A stretch of 27,437 nucleotides of DNA from a virus. Each line of letters starts with the position of its first letter. Positions within the stretch are counted from its first letter, which is position 1. The position numbers were made by a program, and so were the translations under genes. The notes below the pieces were generated by a model, which worked only from the letters and a program-made list of their open reading frames with translations, was not told the origin of the DNA and did not search any database. This document shows, in pieces, positions 21,198 to 27,437 of the stretch. The DNA lies in IMG/VR virus record IMGVR_UViG_3300031857_001098, positions 1 to 27,437 of that record. The stretch is one strand, 5' to 3'.

Positions 21198-23528
21198 TTA
21201 ACTTGTTTTCGTGAAGGATCCTGTGATCGTATGTTGCGTGCCTGAAGGATAGAAGCATGACATGGTTATTCCACCCAGGTAAGTTACTGATATGATCGAA
21301 CCAGTCGAAGACTTTCTGTAGATGTAGAAACCGCTTCCGCCTCCCGAGCAAGGCACGCTTGTTCTTGTTATTGTGGCGTTGGCGTTAAATTTCGACGCGC
21401 TGCCTTCTATTGGGTTTCCAATGATCACGTCGCTGATCGTATCGGCGGCAACGGTTAGATACTGTCCGGCCGACAAGGTAAATGTCTCTGAAACATTTGT
21501 TGTTGCAGATGTGTACCCATCTGTCATGACGCCCGAATAGCCCCATGTTCCAGCTGTTGCAATAACCGCTGGCGTCTGTCCCAGTGTTTGCGGAGGTCCC
21601 CACCCATCTGGTGTTGATGGGTCCTTGCATCGGCCAGTCGCAACGATGTAATGATCAATTTCGTTGGTTGTGAGTAATAAATCCCACGATCCAGCAATCG
21701 GTTGGTCTTGACAGGCAATATTGGTTTCTACTCCTGTGTTTTTGTTGATCTTGCTCCAACACACTTGGCCAGCACAAGCAAAGTTGACCTGTGGCACTGA
21801 TAGTATGTCGTCAACTATTGGCACGTCATCAGGACCTGTTGCTCCATCAATCGGCTGCTTGGGGATTGGTTTTTCAAGCGGATCAGCCGGATTGTCCCAT
21901 CCGCCGATTGGTGTCTGACCGCCACTGGACTCGCCGGGAGGCTGCGTCACATCAGGACCGATGGGCGGGCTGCCGCCTTCTGGCCATGTTGATTCAGTCG
22001 GTGCAGGCAGATCAACCGTGGCATCGCCTATATCAGGCGTGTCATCAAACGCCGGGTAATCAATGCCGCCACCACCGACTGGCGTGTTGTCTGATGATGA
22101 GTTGTCGTCGCAGCTGTAATCACTGCGGCCTGCTGCGATCGTGATACCTGGCGCTGTTGCAGCTGCCACTTCAAGCGCCACCAAGCTGCGGCCTTGTGAA
22201 TCGATCGGATAGTGCGTCAGATCAAAGACGCACGCACCACTCGCCGTTTTCTCAATCCGCTCGACCTCATACAGAAAGTCGTGATAGTCCAATGCTGCTA
22301 GCGCTGTCTCGCGGCGCAGCCTGACGCGCACGATATCGCCCAGTGTCAACGTGCTGTTGTAGCTGGCAGGACGCACTGTCAGCCTCAGCGTATGCGTGAT
22401 GTATTTGCGTCGCGCCAAGCGGTACGCGCCAACCTTGACGGCATGTGTTTCGCTGGTGCAGTAGCCGCTGAGGTCATACTGCTCAAACGGACCAGCTGAT
22501 GCTTCGCCGGTATAGCTGATCTCAGTAGTGCGCGCAAATCCAATGTCAGAATCTGGTTGCTGCCGCCACATCATCTGCAGCGTGACAGGCTGCCGCTCGC
22601 TCAGAGGGATGTATTGGATCTCGAAACCATCCGGTAGCAGGTGATCCTCAGTGAACGTGAACGACCATCCGATGGCAGTGGTCTTGATCGTATGGTTTGC
22701 ATTCACCGGTAGCCGTGGCTTAAATCCGAACTTGCCGTTCAGCTCCACAAGGCGCAGCAGGTAGTCGTTGCTGATCTGCTCGAGCCATTCGTCAAGGTTC
22801 AGGCTCTCCTGAAACACGCCATTGAAATGCAGCCCATTGGTCTCGGTGAAGTTGGCCGCGGCCAACATCTGCGTGTTGTCGATCAGCGTGCTCGGGATCC
22901 GGCCTGATTGATTCATCAGGTAAATCGCCAGATCAATCACGTTGTTACTAGGTCCCAACGTGCTATCAATGATCCGCGTGATCTGAATGCCTTGACGCAC
23001 GAACACATGCAGCTGATGCTCCCATCGTTCGCTGCCATCCACGAACGTGTTCACATAGCTCATTGTGGTCATGTCTTCATATCGCCCTGATGTGCCGCAG
23101 TAGTAAGGGCACGCCCATGGATCCTTGCCGGATACGGTGGTGACGAAGTTGCCGGGCGTCCATGTACCGGCTCTTCGGTCATAGGTTTGATTCCAAGTGC
23201 CTTGGCGGCATGGCCCGACGAAACAATCCTTGATGGCGATCTGCGGCAGTTCGCCTTCACTGAGCACCACCATTAAGCTGACGGTCAGCGCATTGGTGGT
23301 GCCATCGTTCTGATAGCGCGCTTCTGTTGCGCCGGGGCTGACCATGACGCCGCCATTGTTGGAGACGCGGCGACAGAAGACGATCGGTACCGGATCGCCG
23401 ATCTTGTATGCGCGCTGCTGGCTGGTCAGATCATCAGCGGCTTGTGCTGCTGCCTCGAGTAGTGGCGGATCAGCTAGGCCGCTTTGGTAAGCCAAGAGCG
23501 ATAGCGGATCCGAGATGTTGAGGCTCAT
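21198..23528 (-). CDS. Tail tip / host-specificity (gpJ-like) protein
   Basis: 776 residues, long and beta-rich. The N-terminal 450 residues contain the pattern of tail tip hub proteins: YKIGDPVPIVFCRRVSNNGG, VVLSEGELPQI, a W-Q-VFVRQGI strand, and LTLGDIVRVRLRRETALAA with the closing YEVERIEK strand. Residues about 490-590 are a Pro, Gly and Asp-rich linker (PPIGPDVTQPPGESSGG). A separate C-terminal module with Cys residues and Thr/Ser-rich strands follows. It would bind the host receptor at the tail tip. The last module is more A+T-rich than the first, which may reflect module exchange. Confidence 0.75.
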   Translation of the reverse strand: MSLNISDPLSLLAYQSGLADPPLLEAAAQAADDLTSQQRAYKIGDPVPIVFCRRVSNNGGVMVSPGATEARYQNDGTTNALTVSLMVVLSEGELPQIAIKDCFVGPCRQGTWNQTYDRRAGTWTPGNFVTTVSGKDPWACPYYCGTSGRYEDMTTMSYVNTFVDGSERWEHQLHVFVRQGIQITRIIDSTLGPSNNVIDLAIYLMNQSGRIPSTLIDNTQMLAAANFTETNGLHFNGVFQESLNLDEWLEQISNDYLLRLVELNGKFGFKPRLPVNANHTIKTTAIGWSFTFTEDHLLPDGFEIQYIPLSERQPVTLQMMWRQQPDSDIGFARTTEISYTGEASAGPFEQYDLSGYCTSETHAVKVGAYRLARRKYITHTLRLTVRPASYNSTLTLGDIVRVRLRRETALAALDYHDFLYEVERIEKTASGACVFDLTHYPIDSQGRSLVALEVAAATAPGITIAAGRSDYSCDDNSSSDNTPVGGGGIDYPAFDDTPDIGDATVDLPAPTESTWPEGGSPPIGPDVTQPPGESSGGQTPIGGWDNPADPLEKPIPKQPIDGATGPDDVPIVDDILSVPQVNFACAGQVCWSKINKNTGVETNIACQDQPIAGSWDLLLTTNEIDHYIVATGRCKDPSTPDGWGPPQTLGQTPAVIATAGTWGYSGVMTDGYTSATTNVSETFTLSAGQYLTVAADTISDVIIGNPIEGSASKFNANATITRTSVPCSGGGSGFYIYRKSSTGSIISVTYLGGITMSCFYPSGTQHTITGSFTKTS

Positions 23529-23989
23529 ATCCGCAGTGGCGACCCGATCTGATAGGTGGTGAACTTACGCGGCGGCACCTGCGCGCCTACTGGTGACAGG
23601 CTACTGCCAAGCTCCACATCAAGCCGTGTGAAGCTACCAGAGACATCCACCACCTCAGCGGTGTAGCTGGCGATCAAGTCCTGCCCAGCTTGCGGTGCGG
23701 TGTTATCCAGTCGGCTGTCAAACTCATAGATCTTGAGCTCGCAGAACCGGCCGTAGCTCAATGCGAGCGTGAATGCTTGCACCACGCTGTTGGTGGCTGG
23801 CACTGTGATGCTCACCGATTTGCCGCCACTGGCGCCGGATTCAATGATGCCGCTAGCGCTGAATGGCATGTATGACCAGCTGGCGCCACCAAGCGTTACG
23901 GTCTGATTCACGTAGTAGGTCTGCCACCTGGCGTAGGTGGTGGTTGCATCAAAGATGCGCAGGTATTGGCTTTGCGCCCTGTTGCTCAT
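23525..23989 (-). CDS. Small tail protein (minor tail assembly type)
   Basis: 154 residues, beta-rich. It starts with RAQSQYLRIFDATTTYARW, followed by VNQTVTLGGASWSYMPFS and a final LGSSLSPVGAQVPPRKFTTYQIGSPL. It lies between tape measure and tail tip, where lambda encodes gpM and gpL; it most resembles gpL-like proteins by place, and by the many strands. No catalytic or iron-sulphur Cys cluster is seen. It overlaps both neighbours: 1 nt with the tape measure, 4 nt with the tip gene. Confidence 0.65.
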   Translation of the reverse strand: MSNRAQSQYLRIFDATTTYARWQTYYVNQTVTLGGASWSYMPFSASGIIESGASGGKSVSITVPATNSVVQAFTLALSYGRFCELKIYEFDSRLDNTAPQAGQDLIASYTAEVVDVSGSFTRLDVELGSSLSPVGAQVPPRKFTTYQIGSPLRI

Positions 23990-25725
23990 CAGAATGCACC
24001 TTGATAACGCCGGCCGCCATAAGAGCGATTATTGCGAAAGATTTGATCGCCAAACTGTTTTAATGCTAGCTCAAGATCTTTAACAGTCACATATCGCTGG
24101 CTATCTTGCTGCAGCACCGGGCCGGTAGTGATCTGCACAGTGGTATTTGCTGCACCACCCTTCAGGGCAAAATCACCTGGCCCACCGCTCAAGGCAAAAC
24201 CACCTGGCCCACCAACATATCCGCCACTTGCAAATGCAGGAATTACATTGCTGCCGCGAAGACCTGAAAGATAGTTAGTCGCGGCCTTGGCCATCTTGTG
24301 TTCGGGGATGATGTATTCAGGACCAGCCTCGCCAACCATGGCCAGGGTGGGGCCTGAGACGACACCACCAGCAGCAAAGGCCGGAACTGTGACTTGTGGG
24401 ATTGTCGGAATGTCAGGCGCAGGTAGACGGTTGTAGCCAGCGATCAAGACGTTGATGCCACGTGTTGCCGTGTTGATGCCATTGGCGATGAACTGCAGCA
24501 AGCCACGGAATACGTTTTTGATTACGTTGATCGCCGCTGTGAATGGCGCAGTCAAGATGCTGGCCAGCGAGCTGAATCCTGCCTTGATGCCGCGAATCAC
24601 TATGTCAACGCCAGTGACCACTGGCTTGATGAAAACGTTGTAATACAACTTGGCAGCAGCAGTGATCACCTCGCCTATCGCCTTGAACGCCTCAGCGATA
24701 TCATCACGGAATGCGTAGATCGCAATGCCTGCAGCAACGGCAAGTGCAACCCACCCAACTGGCCCACTAAACACAGCAGCGATAGCGGCAAGTAATCCAC
24801 CGGATCCGGTTAATGCACCTATGACTGTGCCGATGGCCGGGCCGATCGTGGTGATGATTGAAATTACCGCGGAGATAGCTGGCGCCAGTGCAGCGAAGGC
24901 AGTAACCAATCCACCGAAGATGAGAATCGCGGACTGCAGTGGTTCAGGCAATGCCGAGAATCCTTGGATGAGTCCCACCAACGCCTCAGCAATCGCTGTG
25001 ATGGCAGGCAGCAATGCCGTCACGGCATCACTGAATGGCCCAGCTAATGCAATGCCAATCGCGTTTAGCGTGTCGTTGAACTTGTCTGATGCCTGCGCCA
25101 ACTCTGTGTCGATCGTTGCTGAGTATTGACTGAGAGCTTCACGGCCTTGATTCAAAAGCGGAATCAGGTTGACGCCACTCTTGCCGAACAGTTCCTGCGC
25201 AAGCGCTGCTTTTTCAGCACCGTCTGGCAGCTTGGCAAAGACATCCGAGATCGACAGCATGATCTCATCAAGGCTCTTCACCTTGCCGTTTGCGTCAACC
25301 GCACTAATGCCAATGCTTCTGAGTGCTTCAGATGTCTTGGATGCAGGATCAACAACACCTCGCGCCAGTCGGCTCATGGCCTTGGCAACCTCATCAACCG
25401 AGCTGCCGCTGTCAGCTGCAGCATTGCCAAACCGGCTGAGGCTTTCAACAGCCACGCCAGTTCGCTGGCTCAGGTCGTTCAGATTGTCTGCTGCATCAAT
25501 TGTTCGCTTTGCGATGGCAGCCAACCCGGCCAATGCAGCGGCTGGAATCAACGATCCAACGCCAGCAGTGATCTTGCCTGTTACCTGGCCAAGCTTGCCG
25601 AATGCACCTGCTGCGCTAGTGGCCTGCTGGCTTGTCTTACCCAGTGCAGCATTAAGCGCATTGACTTCATTGGTGCCATCGACCTTGGCTCTGATGGTCA
25701 GAGCCGTAGTCATGTCCAACGCCAT
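23989..25725 (-). CDS. Tape measure protein
   Basis: 578 residues. The N-terminal 230 residues are helical (TTALTIRAKVDGTNEVNALN, then DLSQRTGVAVESLSRFGNAA and FGKSGVNLIPLLNQG), a standard tape measure start. Residues 240-340 form a run of hydrophobic helices, ending near GPVGWVALAVAAGIAIYAF, which can cross the host membrane. The C-terminus has a Gly-rich GGVVSGPTLAMVGEAGPEYIIP motif found in many tape measures. At about 1.5 angstrom per residue it would set a tail near 85-90 nm. It follows the tail assembly chaperones, as expected. Confidence 0.85.
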   Translation of the reverse strand: MALDMTTALTIRAKVDGTNEVNALNAALGKTSQQATSAAGAFGKLGQVTGKITAGVGSLIPAAALAGLAAIAKRTIDAADNLNDLSQRTGVAVESLSRFGNAAADSGSSVDEVAKAMSRLARGVVDPASKTSEALRSIGISAVDANGKVKSLDEIMLSISDVFAKLPDGAEKAALAQELFGKSGVNLIPLLNQGREALSQYSATIDTELAQASDKFNDTLNAIGIALAGPFSDAVTALLPAITAIAEALVGLIQGFSALPEPLQSAILIFGGLVTAFAALAPAISAVISIITTIGPAIGTVIGALTGSGGLLAAIAAVFSGPVGWVALAVAAGIAIYAFRDDIAEAFKAIGEVITAAAKLYYNVFIKPVVTGVDIVIRGIKAGFSSLASILTAPFTAAINVIKNVFRGLLQFIANGINTATRGINVLIAGYNRLPAPDIPTIPQVTVPAFAAGGVVSGPTLAMVGEAGPEYIIPEHKMAKAATNYLSGLRGSNVIPAFASGGYVGGPGGFALSGGPGDFALKGGAANTTVQITTGPVLQQDSQRYVTVKDLELALKQFGDQIFRNNRSYGGRRYQGAF

Positions 25726-25728
25726 GGC

Positions 25729-26055
25729 TTAATCCTTGCGGCTGTTGACGATCTCAACCACTTTAGCCTCGATCACCTGCAGGTCCTCAAGCATCATGCG
25801 TGGGTCGTCGATCTGATACAGATCCATGACCCATCGCACAGCGCCATAGTCCAAACCGACGATGCCGGATGATCCGGCACGCCACTGCGTCTGCACCCTG
25901 AGGAACAGCTCAACCACCGGCCACGCATCAGCAATCACTTCGTAGTGCTCGTTGCGTTGACTGAGATCTGGCAGCACCAGCCCGAAGGCTGCAGCGTCAT
26001 CCTCAGTTTCATCAATCGTTGCGCCACTGGCCCAATACTCAGCGGCGCCGATCAG
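25729..26055 (-). CDS. Tail assembly chaperone T part (DUF1799-like), -1 frame
   Basis: The -1 frame after the slippery site is open from CTG at 26055 to the stop at 25729, 108 codons. It begins LIGAAEYWASG and continues through VELFLRVQTQWR, GLDYGAVRWVMDLYQIDD and RMMLEDLQVIEA, which match DUF1799, the gpT-like family. There is no ATG at the front; a GTG at 25977 has no Shine-Dalgarno and would cut off the conserved AEYW part. So it is most probably made as the tail of a G-T fusion of about 234 residues. The fusion chaperone keeps the tape measure soluble for tail assembly. Confidence 0.8.
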   Translation of the reverse strand: MIGAAEYWASGATIDETEDDAAAFGLVLPDLSQRNEHYEVIADAWPVVELFLRVQTQWRAGSSGIVGLDYGAVRWVMDLYQIDDPRMMLEDLQVIEAKVVEIVNSRKD

Positions 26056-26432
26056 TTTTTTCGCTTCTGCTCAACAAGCGACTCGAAGTATGCGCCAATC
26101 AATGCGCCAGCCACCATGGGCACATCAAGCAGCTGAGCCTTGGCAGCCTCAGTGAATGGCACCTCATCACCATCGGCATCCACCACGCCAGACCAGCCGA
26201 CGAGCAACTCATCGGCAACGCTCTGATCTGTCACGCCATTGTCCAGATCCTCGTTGTGCTCAGCAGCCTTGAGTCGTTGCTGCACCAGCTGTTGGATCTC
26301 ATTGATGCGGCTTTGTGGTAGGCGCTTGAAGACCGCATCAAATGTCGACTTTTCACGCTTGCCGCCATCAGCCGGCAGGCGGAGCACCACCGGCCAGCTG
26401 TAGCTCTGCGATTGACTGAGGACAAATGCCAT
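26052..26432 (-). CDS. Tail assembly chaperone G part
   Basis: 126 residues from ATG 26432. MAFVLSQSQSYSWPVVLRLP is the small N-terminal beta-sheet half. STFDAVFKRLPQSRINEIQQ and the helical region after it resemble lambda gpG-like chaperones that coat the tape measure. It ends VEQKRKN, and the heptamer AAAAAAC just before its stop allows a -1 shift into the T frame. It lies between tail tube and tape measure, the standard site of this gene. Confidence 0.85.
   Translation of the reverse strand: MAFVLSQSQSYSWPVVLRLPADGGKREKSTFDAVFKRLPQSRINEIQQLVQQRLKAAEHNEDLDNGVTDQSVADELLVGWSGVVDADGDEVPFTEAAKAQLLDVPMVAGALIGAYFESLVEQKRKN
26055..26061 (-). other. Programmed -1 frameshift site A AAA AAC
   Basis: On the minus strand the heptamer AAAAAAC is read AAA-AAC in the zero frame and is followed at once by TGA (26052-26054). 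A slip by one base back reads AAA-AAA and then CTG ATC GGC, which is the T frame. Six nt after the heptamer, GCGCC can pair with GGCGC 18 nt later, a possible stimulatory stem. This is the X XXY YYZ form used in many tailed-phage G/GT pairs. Confidence 0.8.
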
Positions 26433-26436
26433 GCGA

Positions 26437-27372
26437 TCAGGTGAAGACCAGACTCATCTCATCATTGCCTGAACTGGTCGGAACCGCAATGAATGGCAGG
26501 TTGAGCATCTGGATGCCGTCCTGATCCGAGTAGGTGAGATTGCCCAAGTCGGATTGTGCAGTGGTCATCGTGACGATGTTGCCAGCCGTCTGGCCGTGCT
26601 GGAAGGTAATGCTGCCAGTGCTGCTGCCAGTAGCCGCGGCAAAGAAATCCTTGGCCGTGATCGTCGGCGCCTCAATCACTACGGTGCCGCTGGGTGCGCG
26701 GTTGGTGATCATGATCTCCTTGGTGCAACCCACCAGCTCGCGGTAGATCACATCATTGGCCATGTTGAAGCTGTAGCTCATCAGGCAGCCGGCATAGCTG
26801 AATGCTGAGAAGCTGGTGGTGTTGCCTTCCTTAAAGATCACTGGCGTTGCCTGATCGTTGTAGGTAGGCGTCGGCAGCGCTGTGTCAGTCGGTGCGTTGT
26901 AGATCCCAGTCAGCGTGAAGCTGATCACCGGGATCTGGCCCACCTCGCAGTTCATCTCGAAGGTACCGCGGCAGCCGGTCACCTTGTGGCGGATGCCGTC
27001 TTGGTGGTAGTAGATGGTTGAGCTTTCAAAGCCAGCGCTCTCTGGCGCATAGGTAGCGCTCGTGCTGGTCACTAGCGTTTCGCTGAGACCGCAGCTCCGC
27101 AGAATCGGACCATAGGCCGGTGCAGTGCCAGCAGTGCCGGAGCCAGCCAGTTCAACCTCAAACGAAACCTCGACACGCGTCTGACTGAGCAGCTGATCAG
27201 ACTGACCAAGGAAGGGGCGCACCAGCTCGCGGTTCACTGTTTCGGACAGCAACGGCTGGATCTCAAGGTTCCGCACCAAGATGGCATCACTGCCTGCTGG
27301 TGTTGAGTCAGTGCCGTAGGTGGTCTCGATCTTTGCCAGGATCAGGCGCCGGCGTGTCAGAACTGATGCCAT
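26437..27372 (-). CDS. Major tail tube protein
   Basis: 311 residues from ATG 27372, preceded by a good Shine-Dalgarno. The start, LTRRRLILAKIETTYGTDSTP with AILVRNLEIQPL, is typical of the phage tube family of long-tailed siphophages. The middle is beta-rich (VEVSFEVELAG, FEMNCEVGQIPVISFTLTG), as needed for stacked hexameric rings. It is the first tail gene at the window's right end and would be followed by the chaperones and tape measure. Its strong ribosome site fits a protein made in high copy. Confidence 0.85.
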   Translation of the reverse strand: MASVLTRRRLILAKIETTYGTDSTPAGSDAILVRNLEIQPLLSETVNRELVRPFLGQSDQLLSQTRVEVSFEVELAGSGTAGTAPAYGPILRSCGLSETLVTSTSATYAPESAGFESSTIYYHQDGIRHKVTGCRGTFEMNCEVGQIPVISFTLTGIYNAPTDTALPTPTYNDQATPVIFKEGNTTSFSAFSYAGCLMSYSFNMANDVIYRELVGCTKEIMITNRAPSGTVVIEAPTITAKDFFAAATGSSTGSITFQHGQTAGNIVTMTTAQSDLGNLTYSDQDGIQMLNLPFIAVPTSSGNDEMSLVFT

Positions 27373-27378
27373 TGGTGG

Positions 27379-27384
27379 CTCCCC
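27379..27384 (-). promoter_or_regulatory. Shine-Dalgarno of the tail tube gene
   Basis: GGGGAG on the minus strand, 6 nt before ATG 27372. It is stronger than in most genes here, where none is seen. The remaining bases to the window edge (27385-27437) show no complete promoter or gene. Confidence 0.65.
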
Positions 27385-27437
27385 AGAGTTGAATCAACGG
27401 GCGCCGAGGCCCTGCTCAGCTTCTATCGTAGCCGCCA

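Noticed and set aside
25126-25872. Rightward ORF of 248 codons
   Set aside because: It is antisense to the tape measure and DUF1799 part; both real genes are well supported.
1-27437. CRISPR array or tRNA genes
   Set aside because: No regular repeat-spacer pattern and no cloverleaf with a TTC loop was noticed on reading both strands; a dedicated scan could still find a degenerate tRNA.
27385-27437. Promoter for the tail tube gene
   Set aside because: TACGAT near the window edge could be a -10, but its -35 would be outside the window, so it cannot be judged.

Overview
The window is a tailed-phage genome, or a large piece of a prophage. It holds replication and recombination genes, a train of very small genes, a lysis cassette, and a siphovirus-type tail module of lambda-like order. 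I suspect a cyanobacterial host (Synechococcus or Cyanobium type). That rests on several small proteins whose sequence style I remember from cyanophages and picocyanobacteria, and on the scarcity of Shine-Dalgarno sequences before start codons. It is an inference. No integrase, lysogeny repressor, terminase, portal or capsid gene is visible, so the head module lies outside the window and phage versus prophage cannot be settled.

Layout. (1) 46-8261, all leftward: a helicase-DNA methyltransferase fusion, an SF2 helicase, a VRR-NUC nuclease, a primase-SF3 helicase, a hypothetical gene, a putative virion-associated protein and an HNH nuclease. A 259-bp gap after the primase carries GAAGGCAA repeats, an A+T-rich stretch and a hairpin, and is a candidate replication origin. 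(2) 8352-10354, rightward: PD-(D/E)XK exonuclease, RecT annealing protein, a small helix-turn-helix protein and a small protein with an SSB-like acidic tip. (3) 10351-10859: a divergent pair, one helical protein and one NrdR-like zinc ribbon. (4) 10869-13780, rightward: a good promoter and structured leader, then fourteen tiny ORFs in which every stop overlaps the next start. They include a membrane-anchored HTH protein, a secreted RlpA-like barrel, a DUF3310 protein and a Cys-rich protein. (5) 13796-15067: a second HNH nuclease, two small genes and a dCTP deaminase. (6) 15074-17937, leftward: a two-domain endolysin (GH24 lysozyme plus M15 peptidase), two small membrane proteins that could be holin or spanin, and several small proteins. 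(7) 17942-27372, leftward: tail fibre with S74 chaperone, two tandem paralogues, tail tip protein, small tail protein, tape measure, tail assembly chaperone pair and tail tube.

How the parts fit. The primase-helicase, the two SF2 helicases, VRR-NUC, exonuclease and RecT form a replication and recombination set that lacks its own DNA polymerase. The tail assembly chaperone pair is joined by a textbook -1 slippery heptamer (A AAA AAC) directly before the stop of the upstream frame, so a G/GT-type frameshift fusion is strongly indicated. The least explained part is the rightward train of tiny overlapping genes with its own promoter and structured leader. It is the best place to look for an undescribed host-takeover or defence-related system, although nothing in the sequence proves that role.
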